Assembly (NCBI GenBank): GCA_033807775.1
Contig: CM066317.1
Coordinates: 10,747,870-10,811,869 of the forward strand
DNA: 64,000 nt
DNA from: Saussurea involucrata
Lineage: Eukaryota; Streptophyta; Magnoliopsida; Asterales; Asteraceae
Direction: 5' to 3'
Part shown: positions 10,405 to 23,372 of the stretch, one piece after another
Position numbering within the stretch: the first letter of the stretch is position 1
Layout of the letters: the number at the start of each line of letters is the position of its first letter
The notes under the pieces: model-generated
The model's database searches: none
Told to the model about the DNA's origin: nothing
The model's input: the letters and a program-made list of their open reading frames with translations, nothing else
Made by a program: the position numbers and the translations under genes

Positions 10405-12411
10405 GTATTTGTGCAGCCTCAGCCTCAGCCTCAGCCTCTAGCAATCGTAATGGCTTAACACCCAGAAGAAAAGAAATATCTTTGCATAAATTAAGTTCTT
10501 CATTTAAGACACCAATCAAAATCTTACTCCTTTGCCAAGTTGAGGAAATTTTTATATAGTAAATGCCCTACAGAGGCATCAAGTTCACAAAACAATAACA
10601 GATTGCGCACTTGCACACCATGGTAAAAGTCATAAATGGACATATCAAATTAAATCAGAAAGAATTGTTCATACCTGGAATTCCAAATTTAATCATTCAC
10701 AAACATATTGAACTTATTAGTAGTCTCTCATGTCATGTGGATCTCGCCATCTAGTTTGTGCAGTAAAATCTAGTATTGTCTGCATACCAAATGAATTCCA
10801 CGGGGTGTCATTTTAGTTTCCCTGCTTGTTGATTCATACATGCATTGTTCTCAATTTTGTTTTGTTTACATTTAATTTTTGTTAGGTTCTCTTTTCTTTG
10901 GAAGCTAAGGGATTCATTGTTCCCTCAAAAGCTAGTTGATATTTCTAGTAGTTCTTGCTATTAATTTTTGCTATTGTGTCTTCTGATAAAAAAACTGGTC
11001 ATAACATGGGTCTTGGTTTTCCTATTGTTAGTTCTTGCTTCAGGTGTACATATAGCATAAACAAACAAACACATCCAGCTGAAAGATTGGGTGGACAGAC
11101 CATATCCATATGCATTATAACATTTAAACATAAATAAAACTCATAAACACAAATTTGTTCCAAATTTCAAAGAAATTCCATCGATAGGAACACATGGAAC
11201 TAAAACGGGCGCAGATTAAAGAGAAAAATCAATGAATCGAAAAGCGTTCTTACAAGTCGGATAGAAGAGATCGAAGATTCATTAAGAGGCAATCAAAATC
11301 AATAGCCACGCCAAATACTTTGAGTTTATTTCCAACTGCTTGTAATGCTTTTTTGCCATTTTCTTCCTATTTCTGAAAATATGATGGTTATTTAGAAGTT
11401 AGAACCACATATAATGATTCAAAAATGTAAATTGGAACACAATAATTTTCCAATTTTCAGATCTTTTTTTTAACCAGATGGTCAGTATCAATAATTTAAT
11501 AGTAACATGGAAAACAAAAGGAAAACAATGTGAAAATACAGTCTAATGGAAATACCTGGCCATATTTGAGGTTGGCTCCATGAAGCAAATCCACATGAGA
11601 TGTTTCATATGCAACTGGAAGTGACCAACAACCAACCGATCACACACACCTGAAAACTTTCAATTTCTCAGTAAAACTCAAAATCATGAAAATTCTAAGT
11701 GATCATTGAATGGGTCAACTGACCTCGATTGTCAATATTTGAAGAATCAAATTAACAAATGATCAAGAGATATGAGAAAATTTGTTGCTAGTTGAGACTC
11801 AAATAAAGAAGATGTAATGACTAAGTACAAAACTACAAATACCTTTGGCACTTCACGACCTTACCATTTCCACCCTCATGGCTACCCTCAAACCTAACAA
11901 TATAGATTTAGTGGGGTAAAATAAGTAGAATAAGACCAGCTTACCCTCTCTATCTTTTTACAATATACGGCTTCCACATAATCAGAATGAAATATACCTT
12001 TTTTTCTTTTTTTATGGTAGCCCAGCCCCTAAATAAAAACCCAAAATTCTCCGAAACGCAACCTTAACATGTGAATTCACTGCATTGTCCCTTAAACTTT
12101 TCCTTTTTATGTTTCTTTGTTGTTTTATATGGGTTTTGACAAGAGCATTTATGATGGACCAACTTGTACTCCATTAAACCATACCAACCTCAACGTCCCT
12201 TCAGCTCAAAATTTCAACACATGAAAAACGGAGTTAGAAAGGCAAAAAAATCTCACAAATAGATTTTAACGACCATTCTAGAGCCAAATCATATGAAACC
12301 AAAAGTAGAAGATTTAGTGCTGATTGATGATGACAGCAAATGTGCTTAAGGATTTTCAACAGAGATGGGGCCACTTGTAAAGCCAAAAAACAGAAACAGG
12401 ACACAACTAAG

Positions 12412-12950
12412 GGGGTGTTTAGGATTGCTTATCTAAAATAACTTATGTTTTTTTATATAAGTGCTTATCAACTTATGTGATGTCAAACCGGAGTTCTACA
12501 AAAAGTGTTTGGATTAGCTTATGACGGTACCAAAACATAATAAGCTAATAAGTTGTTTTTTAAGTGTGACAAATAAACAAATAAGTTGGGGAAGAAGTAA
12601 CTTATGGCGGTGCCACACCGGAATAAGTTAATAAGTTAGAAGAGAGTAACTTTTCAAAACTCCTTATTCCCGGTGCCCTACCGGTATAAGCATTTCTTTT
12701 TTCCCTATCGAGTCACTAAAAACTTCTTATTACCGGTACGGCGGTACCACACCAAAACAAGTTAATAAACCAAAGGGCCTTTGGCCTAGCAGTATCTGAG
12801 CCTCTTTCCTCTTAGGAGGTCATGGGTTCAAACCTCACCAATGGTGAAGAGGGTGTGTGAGTTTGATTGTTGCATTTGCCGTACATAAATATTATATACT
12901 AAAAAAAACAAGTTAATAAGCACTTTACAAACATAATCCCAAACATCCCC
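12412..12950. mobile_element. hAT-like MITE nested in the Helitron
   Basis: The termini GGGGTGTTTAGGATT and AATCCCAAACATCCCC are inverted with two mismatches. The flanks CAACTAAG and TAAGTAAG agree at 6 of 8 bases. The inside repeats the words CTTATTA/TAATAAG and CGGTACC/CGGTGCC. No coding capacity. Confidence 0.65.
12769..12904 (+). mobile_element. tRNA-derived SINE 2
   Basis: It is flanked by perfect 15-bp direct repeats AAAACAAGTTAATAA (12754-12768 and 12905-12919). An A-box-like TGGCCTAGCAGT is at about 12782-12793 and a B-box-like GGTTCAAACC at about 12827-12836. It ends in a short A-run and is inserted in the MITE, so it is the youngest layer of this three-level nest. Confidence 0.87.
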
Positions 12951-14420
12951 TAAGTAAGCCAATTATCAATCAATGTCTTGTGTCGCCGCACCAAAAAATC
13001 CCAACCGAAGTAAAAAAACCTAAGGAAAATGATCTATAAAGTTAGGGTAAAAGAAACCATTCGGTAACTGATGTATGTAATGAAGAGCATACCAAGAGAT
13101 GGTGATTGAGAGAAACAAACAATGTAGTGTACCAAACATTGCTAACCTCAATTGGGCAGAACTTCATCAAATTGTCTGTCCATTTGTCCTGGTTTATGTT
13201 TCTCTTTGCCATCTTTTTAGTCTACAAAAGAAACACCATAAGGATACATCTGAGTCACTGCTACAAGTCTACAACAAATTTTAAGAAAATTGCAGTTAAC
13301 CACACAAACCCAAAAAGGGTTTTGTTTTGCTAACCTTTATGAAAACGGTTGAATCAGTGTATCATCTGTATACATATTAATATTGTTCGCCAATAACCAT
13401 CAATGTCAAAGAGGTCTTAATTTTCTCATAAGAGGAATGAAATGTTCAACTAAAAGTTATAGATTTAAAAGAATACATGTATGATAATAATGTAGAGAAG
13501 TTCGTTGAGGCATTTTATCAAACACATCATAATCATGGTAATAATGTTACTAAGACCGCCATTTAAGCATCATAATAGTGGATATTATAAATAAAATTAT
13601 GTAAATAATACAATGCTATACAGTAGGGTCTAATCAATTTGACACTTCGTTGTAAAGGTTAACACTCACATATAATTGTAATCGATTAACAACAAAGAAT
13701 GCCCAAAATTAGACAACATAAACAATAATACCTTGTTCAGGTAAGTAAGCCCAACAGGATACCTGAAAACCACATATTGGGATATAAGAAGAAAAAAATA
13801 TATAGGCAGAGGAAGATTGGAGGACGTAACAATTAAAGATGAACCAAATATATGTGAGTGTTAACCATTAAAAAACACACAAATTATGTTTTTTTTAACA
13901 ATCCATGAACAAACAAAATAAAATTCACAACCATAATCTACTAAGAAAATATAAAATTCACAAAGATACACAGACAAATACGCAAAAGTACACGGTTCCT
14001 TTCATAAATATCCAACTTTTGCAGCAAATCATGTGCCAAACTGAAAGAAGAAGATCGCAAAACTACAAATGAATCAACGGAGAAAAAACATACCAGACAT
14101 GCCAATTTCGAGATATATTCAATCGACCTGTAGGTCATATTGTAGATGGATCCAAAAAGACGTGAGTAAAAAAAACCTAGGGTAGAGAAGAGAGCCACCG
14201 AAGAAAACAAAACCGAACACCAGGAGTCGAGAATAGGAGTCGAGAATAGCAGGAGTCGACGGAGGGTGTACCAGCAATTGAAGGGTCGTAATTGCAGAAA
14301 TTGATGATTTGGAGAATAAGAAAAGAAAGAGGCGTAAATGGAGAAAAAAGAGAAATGGGGATTCTGCTATGTGGTGATGCCACGTCATCTGCTCACTATT
14401 CAGCTTTATATAGATATAGA

Positions 14421-14739
14421 TATATATATTGATTGATGATTCTTCTCTAAAGTTTCTATGGATTAAGTTTTTTTGAGGTTTTTTCTTGAACCTCCGTCTA
14501 CAACATATATGTACATATAATTATATTCAAGAATTGAAAAATATATTTTAATAAGTTCGTTATCTGACCCAACTATATGTACTTCTTCTGCTCATAAGAT
14601 CATAGACTGTGAGCTAACGGTCTTTATCTGATTTATAATAACCAAGTCTCTTGAACCATTTTTTCGATACCTTTTTATAACAAGATACGTGTATTTTGAC
14701 CATTAAAATAAAGAGCATACATATGGAGAGTTGTTTCCG
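14421..14739. other. AT-rich spacer, nothing recognised
   Basis: No open frame or repeat that I can support. Confidence 0.5.
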
Positions 14740-14911
14740 GTGAGAACTTGAGGTTAATGTGAGAAACGTGAGGAGTGGTTATCAACCGTTTGATGAAAAT
14801 GGACGCACATTAGGATGAGATGCATCAGATCAATTCCTTCTAAGTCGCAAGTCATGGGAGGGCATTTATTAAAAGTGATCAACGATTCTCACGTTAACCT
14901 CAACTTCTCAC
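14740..14911. repeat. MITE-like foldback
   Basis: A 26-bp arm GTGAGAACTTGAGGTTAATG-TGAGAA faces its inverted copy at 14886-14911 with two mismatches, leaving a 120-bp centre. The outer flanks are diverged and no target duplication was fixed. Confidence 0.7.
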
Positions 14912-15565
14912 ACGAATGAGGCCCGTTCCAGACAATATTTAGGCCCAGGACGAGATGTAAAAATGGGTCCTCGATAACTACATTTTTTTTTCAATATATA
15001 TCATCAAAAATAACATTGAATTTAAGAAATACTAATTTATATAAAACTTTTGTGCCGGTATTTCTAGCGCAAGACCACTCAATAGTTAATTCTAAATTAA
15101 TATTATCTATCATATTATTTTTACATAACATCGTTAATTCATTCCACCATCAAAGGCATCTTATGGCATGTCTTTAATATATAAACTGAAATCATTTAAG
15201 GTCACTATGTTCACCATTCAGAGTAACACTTTAAGTAACCAACATAAATTAGTTGAGTTTCTACATGTTACATGGTGTTAATGGTTTTCATCATCATTCT
15301 AAATTTTTAGAGTTGAAACAAACATTTTAAGAACCATCAATCGTAGAATCAAAAGTCAATATTGGTGTTATAGCTTGAGAATTTATTCTTGTTTTAGAGA
15401 TAAGAGAGTACTTAAGATTCATGCACTCAATATTAGATAATAAGGAGGCAAAATGTATGGAAAAAAGAAGAAGATAATTTTGAACTCCTTAATATAAATA
15501 TAAGTTGGCTCGTCATCATTTAGTAGGTAATAATAACAATTCTACTATAGGTAGAAGTTTTCTTA
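14912..15565. other. AT-rich spacer, nothing recognised
   Basis: No credible gene and no clear repeat. Confidence 0.5.
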
Positions 15566-15730
15566 GGGGCTGTTTGGCAGTTGCTGAATGGTTTAGTGCA
15601 GAATGGTTGAGAGGTTAGAATGGTTGAGAGACTCTGTATGGTTGAGTGTAGAATGAAATTTGGTTGTTTGATAACTGTTCTGAATGGTAACTCTGAATGA
15701 CAACAAATTACCATTTTAACCCTATGTATC
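15566..15730. mobile_element. Left end of a hAT-like element
   Basis: It begins GGGGCTGTTTGGCAG and holds about six copies of GAATGGTT, as in hAT subterminal regions. A plausible right end, CAAACAACCCC, lies at 63821-63831, beyond the nest of LTR elements. If that is correct, element E landed inside this DNA transposon. The 8-bp flanks TTTTCTTA and TTAGTTAA agree at only 4 positions, so the pairing is tentative. Confidence 0.4.
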
Positions 15731-16557
15731 ATTTAACCAACTTTCTCAGAGTCATTACATCGAACACTTCATCTTCATCATAATGTTCTTGCTTATCTTC
15801 ATCATTTTCTTCATGAAAACCACAGTTTCTCAGGCAAAACCAATTTACGAATTGAGTCAAAAACCTGAAGTTAACAACACTAAACTGCAAAACCTTAAAT
15901 CCGAAATAAAACAAAATCAAGAAACCAAAAAGATCCATAAGCTTTCTCAAACATCCAACAATTAGAACCCCACAACCAAAATATTTATCAGAACTCAAAA
16001 AGTTAAAAATGGAGTCAAAATCCATGAAGAAATTCCCAGATAAAAATTCAACTACATCTCCTAATAGGAATCAAGAACACCGTACAATAGAATCAGTTAA
16101 CAAAAACCTGCGTGTAGGTTATGTGTGTTTTTGCAGTAAAATCGTTTACTTGAGAAATCGATGGAAATCAGAGATGGTGAAACAGCTCTTGATACAGCTT
16201 GAACACGCACTCAAGACTCAGGAAGAAAAGCAAAAGGAATCGGAAAACGTATCAACAAGATGCATCTTGAAGGCCTCAACAACGCAATCAACTATGAATT
16301 CATTGTTTCTTGATGTTTGACGCTCTTGCCCTCTTCATATCACTGACGGTGGTGGTTGTGCAGACATCGATTGTGGTGGTGGAGAGTGGTGTGAAGACAT
16401 CGATTGTGGTGGTGCAGACATCGATTGTGGTGGCGGAGGTGAGTGATTGGAGGTGGTGGGAGTACCAGTGGTGATGCATGGGAGAGACGACCTTGGGAAG
16501 CAGAGCGTGAAGGGCAGATGTGGAAACAACTACCATCTGAATCGTTGAGGGCAACCC
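15731..16557. other. Unrecognised region, possibly a captured gene fragment
   Basis: Minus-strand frame 15729-16025 starts MDFDSIFNFLSS and has a hydrophobic centre and an acidic tail (EENDEDKQEHYDEDEVFD). Plus-strand frame 16009-16320 overlaps it. At 16345-16445 the phrase GACATCGATTGTGGTGGTG recurs three to four times as an imperfect tandem repeat. Neither frame is recognised, and both could be remnants carried by the surrounding hAT-like element. Confidence 0.3.
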
Positions 16558-17473
16558 TGTAACACCCTCAAAATTGGAAAGAGCAACTAAATAAAATTTT
16601 GATAAAATAACCACTTAAGGAATAAAATTCCTTCTACAACCATTCAGGGAATAAACTCAATATAAAACATAACAACTCTCACAATTAATAACTCAAAATC
16701 ATACTATGTGACCACATAAAGTCGGGTGTTACTTAACACAAGTACAAGTTGCTAATCCCAAAATAAGTGCGGAAGACTTCACTAAGTAATTCACTTCTCG
16801 TGCACACTACAAGCACTCGTCTCTTCACCGTGTCACTAGAACTACTTCCCAACCGGAACGTGTTGCACATGCCGACAAATAAAAAGGGTTAGGCTAACGC
16901 CTAGTGAGTTCAAGAGTTTTATCATGACTATATAATTCATAAAACGAGAGAGATGCAATTTAAGTCATGAGTTCAAAAGAATTTACTTTAGATGCAAACC
17001 ACCCATTCTCCAACGCACACAAATTCCGTGATGAAAGCTTTAATGTAAAATGATTCTCAAAATGGACTCACCCCAAAACCCACTTGAAAAGTGAAATAGT
17101 ATTTGATTTCTAAAATGATTGAAACCATGAATAATCGCTATTATTCAAAACAACCCAAACACGAATGAGGCATAAACCACAACTCATATATCATGGAAAA
17201 CAATACATATAAATATAATATGTCACTGAAAACATGGATAGAAATAAATACCCAAAGCAACACCTTCCGGTGACGGGGGAGACCTGTTTACATCGCACGT
17301 GACGGAACACAAAAGTGGGTCACATAACCATGCACTAAAACAAACATGTGGACTATTCCCATAAAATAACGAGTGTAACCACTCCAGGTCTATTGCCCAT
17401 GGAGACTGGGGAGCCCCCAATTTCAACCACTCCAGGTCTATACATTGGGTCACTCCAAATCCACAAAACCAGC

Positions 17474-17672
17474 ACATTGGGATTACACCTTACTACCCAT
17501 GGGACGTTGCCCGACCATATAGGCTCACACCTTACTTACCATGGAACCCGGTGCCTATCCCGTGCCAAGCACATATGGAATTACACCTTACTGCTCATGG
17601 GACGATGCCCGACCATATAGGCCCACATCTTACTTACCATGAAACCCGATGCCTATTCCGTGCTATAATAAG
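17474..17672. repeat. Tandem duplication of about 98 bp inside E
   Basis: The phrase TTACACCTTACT-A/G-C-CATGGGACG followed by TGCCCGACCATATAGGC occurs twice in tandem, at about 17485 and 17581, with scattered differences. Both copies continue into the CCTAT-TCCGTGC-type phrase. A less similar upstream copy (CACTCCAGGTCTAT) occurs twice at 17379 and 17431. Confidence 0.7.
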
Positions 17673-19121
17673 AGAAGCTAGCGTCTCATCATTGAACGTA
17701 AAAACTCAAGTGCCTATGGATCCATAGCAACTAAGGTCAAAACACTACATGACTCCAAACGAATGAACTAGCGCATTCGAAACATGTAATTCTCAATAAT
17801 TATAAATCATGACCAAGCTCTACGCTGAGCTATCGAAACTAGACAATTGTCCCCAAAACCCGACATAATCAAATACTGATCCACAAACTCAACAAATCAA
17901 AAGACCATTTGTTAAAAGTTATAAGATGAAATAAAACGTAAATACCCCATGTGTATTCGAAACATGCTCTATGAACGTAATTGACTCCACACAACTTTAG
18001 GTTAATACAAATCGTTTTCCAAAACACCCATTAAGGTGCATTTATACCAAAAGATTTATACACGTAAGATAAATTATTAAAATATATCAATACTTAAGAT
18101 TTACTCATCAAAATACTCAAAATATATCTTTTCCTCAAAACCAAAAGGTTTAGAATTTCTAAAATGTTCGCAAGGTCGGGAATGACCAAAATCCAATGAC
18201 TCACACGATCGTATTTTCAAAGGGTACCATAACACAAACTATGCATATTTCCAACAAACACCGAAATACATTTTTACCAAATAACTTCCATTTATGCAAT
18301 AATTCCTCAAAACATTTTCCTTTATGATTCATTTATCAAATTACCCAAAAATCCCAAATATGGGTATTTTAAAATGTTAATAATGTTAAATACTTCAAAT
18401 AATCAAGATCCACCAAAATAATTCAACAATTGATAATTTGATGTAAAACACATAAATACTTGGAAAATAACATTTTTGACATGTACAACGTTTTCACAAA
18501 TCAACTTGAACTCACCTTGCTAGATTTATGCTAAATCCAGATTTTTCCCAAACATAAGCTCATTTGAAGAACACGAATCTTCAAGCCCCAAATCTTCCAA
18601 AACCTAGATCCACAAGTTTCCAACCATAAATATTTATCCCCAAACACTTAGAATCATTTCCCCCAACATATTACATCCAAAATTACCAATAGATCGAAAC
18701 CCTAATTTCCAAAATGAAGAGAAGAGAAGATTACCTCAATCATCACGTGAATCCACCAACCAAACACTTCTAGGGTTTCCAAAATGAGTCTTGAACTCCA
18801 AAGATGAAATGTGTTTTGAAGAGATTTGGCTAAAAACCCTAGAATTAAGTAATCTTCAAGATAAAATAAGATGAGATGAAATGTCTCACTCCAAAGGTCT
18901 TCAATCTTCTCCTAGATGCAAAAGATCCCAAGGGTTTCCAAGATTTTAGGCTTCAAGAGTGCAAAAACCTTAAAATATCAAAAGGGTTCGGTTTTGAGAA
19001 AAAAAGGAAAGGGTTTGGTTGAATTGTGAAATGAAATAGGGTTGAAATCTCGTTTTTAAGTAACTCAGCACCCGCGGGCGACCTTGTCCGACGATAGTGC
19101 CCATGGCATAGTCGTCAGCAA

Positions 19122-19978
19122 TGTTTGGGTAAAAAAATCACACCCTCGACCGACTTGGGAAATTCCCTCGACATGATCAAGGATATCTACGACGGTCGTA
19201 CTCTCGACCGACAAAGATAATACCCATTATTGCCATATCCCCAACATACGATAGTTGGTTATTAAAAGACATCTCGGGGCAATAATCATCTCATGATCGC
19301 ACGTCACGTGTGGCACGTCGTATGACATACATCGTTAGTGATATGTCGCCAGTCACCTGTCGCCAATCACCCGTCGCTAGTCTTACGTCAATAGTCTTAT
19401 GTCGCCAAGTTGCATGTCGCCAGTTACGACTCATTGGTCTTACGTCGGCAGTCTCCTGTCATCGGTCTTATATCGCTCTAGTCCTACGTCGTCATCTTGG
19501 TCTTACGACCAAATGGTCTTACGACATTTTCATCCTAGTCTTACGACTTTTTCATAAGACCATTCTTATATTAAGATAAGGTCTTACAAGACATTTACAG
19601 TCATATACATGGTCTTATATTTCGGCGACGGTCCTATGCTTCATAAGACCGACGTCCTGAACTTAAGACGATCTTACGATTACATTAACCATTAATGGTC
19701 AACAGTCGTTTCTTATGTTCATTAATGCAGGTTTACAAACAATTATGGTGCAACGACCAGTAACAGACGAATCATCAATGACATTAATGGCCCAACAGTG
19801 GTTACAAAACCAATCATCAATGGCATTCAGAGCCCGGCAGCGGTTACAAAGTGCGTCATAAAGGCACCATTAATGGCCAACGGAAGCTATAAAAGAGCCT
19901 ATGTTGCAACCAATTCGGATTCATTCCAATTCCCTCCATCGACTTCCTTAGCAACTCTACACCAGAAACACAGTAATT
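19122..19978 (+). repeat. Element A 5' LTR, first part
   Basis: It aligns with 60231-60704 and 62578-62946 of the 3' LTR. It is dense in GTCTTACG/CGTAAGAC and TGTCGCC words. The uninterrupted S2 target site TATAC is at 19604-19608. It breaks at the TAATT target of C. Confidence 0.88.
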
Positions 19979-20831
19979 TGTTAATGCCAAAAATCGCACC
20001 AATGGGACAACTTAAGGTCGATGTGGACTTTAACAACTATAGAAAGGAATCATTCGACAAAGACTAAAATGTAAATGAGACAGAGGATTTGATGACGCAG
20101 GAAAAACCTCAACGAGGAAAAAACCTGCGGACGACAGTGGATGTCGTCGCTGCACTATGGTCACCAATCAGGGGCGATGTCCTTGGTGTTCCGGGTGTCG
20201 ATCGTACAGAGATTACAATACAAATGAAGGGAAAGACTTCGAAATGTAAAGTACAAGTGTTTGAAATGTAAAAACAGTGTGCGTCATGTGTGAAAACAAT
20301 GTGTAAACTGTTGGTCGAGAGTGAAAGTCGTGCGTCGGGAGCGATCTTCTATAAATGATCTCTTTGCTTCGAATGAATATTTTTCGAGTGTTTGCGTTTA
20401 CTTCTCTTGTTCGATGTTCGGTCCCTAGAACTGAAGTTTAACTTGATCTTTTATAACCTTCGGGTGCTTTGATTAGCTAATTGATTGCTTTGATAATAGC
20501 CATAACGATCGCCAGTTGTAACTCTTCATAATTGCTCTTCGTCGGTTATTACCGTTGCCCATTAATGACTTTGACTCCTGCATTAATCATTGAACAAATG
20601 TAACAGTCGTATATTGAGTTAGTCAAGGTCGAACGGTCTTGTGCGACGGTCGTGCGGAACGGGCGACGTCGAGGTCGAGTGTCGTGAGGAACTCTCGACT
20701 TACCTTTTAGGAGGGACGACGGAGGTTTTTTGGGTCTTTGCCGGGGCCTTATCATAATACAAGATATATTTCATAACATATGTCTTACCTTTTCTGGTCG
20801 TGGTCGAGACCTGTGAAATTTTGCCGAAACA
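19979..20831 (-). repeat. Element C 3' LTR
   Basis: On the plus strand it reads TGTTAATGCCAAAAATCGC...TTTTGCCGAAACA. It matches 34330-35182 with scattered substitutions. The internal neighbour is the polypurine tract GGGGGCAAAC (minus strand, 20832-20841). Confidence 0.9.
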
Positions 20832-20836
20832 GTTTG

Positions 20837-20883
20837 CCCCCAAAATTTGAAAGTAGGATGGAAAATTCGAATTTTAAATTTTG
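20837..20883 (-). promoter_or_regulatory. Element C 3' polypurine tract with adjoining hairpin
   Basis: On the minus strand GGGGGCAAAC touches the LTR start. Directly 5' of it is an inverted repeat, CAAAATTTGAAA (20841-20852) with TTTTAAATTTTG (20872-20883), 12 bp with one G-T wobble and a 19-nt loop. The tract should prime plus-strand DNA synthesis. The hairpin's role is inferred only from its recurrence at the same place in A, D and F. Confidence 0.65.
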
Positions 20884-23372
20884 CTTGTCGGGTGTTCAGG
20901 GTCTTGCGTTGAAAATTACCTTGGTTGTCTCGGAACCGGATTGGTTCAATTCTAACTGAACGAGAAGTCGAAGAGAAAACGAGGTCGTGACGTCATACTG
21001 ACGCACGATTGTGCTTACCAGCTGTCTTTGACAGGTGTCGACGATCCGTGTGGTCATACGAAGGGACGAGGGCACGCGGTGATCATCAAGGACTCGACCT
21101 GACATGAGCAACTGCATAAATAAAGATTACGATGGATCTTTTCTTGTTTACGACTTCAGAGGGTTTTGAGCAAAGATTTCTTTAGGGGTTTTCTGGTCGA
21201 TTTTCGTTCGATTATTTCTAAATCTGCAAGAATCTTTGACCTAATTAGGATTTTCTGAGATCATATAAGATACGACCCTCCAGTTTGCGTATGCGTCGCA
21301 AGTCTATTGCTAGAAGAAAGCCTAGGAAAAACTGGGATATATGGGGCCTTTCAGAAGTGCAAATCAATTTAACGGGGTTAGCAATGTCGACAGAGCCTAG
21401 AAGCACCATTAAAAACGAAGAAGATCTCGACGACTTTAGAAGTCTAGCGAGGATTCCCATGGGGATCACCGTAAGCAAGGTTGGCAAGGTTCGACCGGAA
21501 ATGTGCCCCGAGGGGTACGTCGTTATATACGAATACCCGTTCAAGATAGGCTTTCATTGGCCATATTCGCCTCTGGTCAAAGAGTTCATGTGTGAATTCG
21601 ATCTTTCACCGGGGCAACTGATGCCCCAGTTCTGGCGAGTTATCCTGATCATCGAACGACTTACCTCCAACTGGAATCCACCGATGAATGTGAGGGACCT
21701 ACTGACGGCGTATAAGGTCAAAAGTGATCGGTACCGTCGCTATAGTTTGTTTTCAAGGCACAAGGGTGATCGTACCTTGGTTTTAAATACTGCGGTCAAC
21801 GACCGTGGGTGGAAGAAAAGGTATGTATTCGTGCGGGTGTCGACGCTGGACACTGATAGTGACTGGATTAGGGAGGGTTGGAATATGACGGGTGAGCCTT
21901 TGATTGTATGTTTTTATGTTATTCTGTTGCTCGGTTGTTTTTTTTTACTGATCTTCTTTTTTATGTGTAGATATTGATTTCGACAAGGTAGAGCCAGACG
22001 ATGCTTCCCGGGCTAAGGTCGAAAAGTTCCTGGAGTTTTGTATTGAAGACCGGTCGTACGTCACGCGTCATTTGGTAGATGAGGATGATGACACTGTTTT
22101 CTTGAGCGACAGAGTGAGGATGGGTCGAGAGGAGAAAGAAGAAGATGAGAGAGAGGATTCTGAGGCGACCGAGGAGAGAGAGGAGGAGGAAGTAGAGATA
22201 ACTGGTAAGTATCTCTTTGCTTCTGCTCGTCCTAATCTATCTTTGTTCTCAACCATCTAATTCTTTCTTTTACCATACAGGAGAATCTTGGGCGAAGTTG
22301 ACGCCTGCAGCCGTCGAGAAAATGGCTCAAGTCGAGCTAACTCGCAAGGCGAGTGTAGACAGGAGGGAGGATACCTCGACAGTTGGGTCGGGGGTCTTAA
22401 AGAGAAAAGAAGTCCCGACATCTGGGTCGGGTCTCCCCAAGAGGACGAGGATGTCCGTTTTGAGTGAACCATCGTCAAGGACGGGTGTTTCGTCGAAAGT
22501 CGTCCCACCTGAGAGGGCGAAGGTATCGACCGTATCTATCGAGAGGGTTTCTGACACGAGGTCCGTTCATACGGCGCAACCGGCGACGATGTCTCCTCTT
22601 GCCGCGTCAGGCCCTTCCTCCGTCGACAAGGGCAAGGGCGCGCATACGGGCTTTGAAACGACGGTGAACTTTACGTTGCCGTCGGATTTTTTGGATGATA
22701 ATGTCCTAGACGGGACGAAACTGTTCCCTCACTTGGGAAAGTATCATCTCGCTTCTTTCAGAGAGTGTTTTGACGGAGTTTCTCTCGAGGATACTGAGGC
22801 CCATGTTGTTGGACTAGCGTTCATGGTAAGTCTATCTTTCAAGACTTTTGTTTATCTGTTGTCGACGTCGTATTCTTTGCTAATATGTTTTCATATGTCT
22901 TCAGATGTTTCAGTCGTCTTTGGCGTTGTACACTAAATCGACAAAGGTAGAAGGCTTAGTGGCTTCTGCCATCGAGAAAGAAGATGCGGCGTTAGAAAGG
23001 GAAAAGTCCACTTTAGAACGCGAAGAGGCGGCATCGGTGAAACTCGACGATGTCTTGAACGAGCTGGAGTCTGTTGACCACGCAAGGGATGATATGAACT
23101 CGCGTCTAAAGGAGTCCCTGTCTGTGATGCACAACAAAGGGAGAAACTGGAGGGGATGAAGGAATCCCTGGTTATGAAGGGGAAAAAGTTAAGGATTCTT
23201 AATCTAAAGTCGTGGATTTAGAGAAGGAGTTAGAGAAGTCGAAGGATGAGAATAAGTCCATCTTCTCCTTCGCTCGACTCACTGCTCGAGCGGCTATCAT
23301 GCGAAATCACTTGCTAGGCAAGAATCCTATGGCCTCAGCGTCGGACGAGTTGGCTCTGTTCTTCAAGGAGGT

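Larger units (their letters stand above)
9741..14420 (-). mobile_element. Non-autonomous Helitron (minus orientation)
   Basis: Read on the minus strand it begins TCTATATCTATATAAAGCTG (14420-14401) after an A and ends in CTAG (9744-9741) before a T. The AT insertion context, TC start and CTRR end are the Helitron rule. A short GC-rich hairpin ACCGTGCGGT (9762-9753) lies about 8 nt before the CTAG, as expected for the terminator. No Rep/helicase frame is present, so it would need a helper. The interior is probably captured or degenerate sequence. I could not identify a host gene in it, though 10021-10404 and 13941-14388 on the minus strand hold open frames. It contains a MITE and a SINE. Confidence 0.62.

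Noticed and set aside
9251..12904. tRNA genes suggested by B-box sequences
   Set aside because: No cloverleaf can be drawn. The units end in A-runs and have long target duplications, so they are SINEs.
22068..22260. Minus-strand Ser-rich frames opposite the acidic exon of the antisense gene
   Set aside because: Shadow of the Glu/Asp-rich exon 2. The splice structure and conservation support the plus strand.
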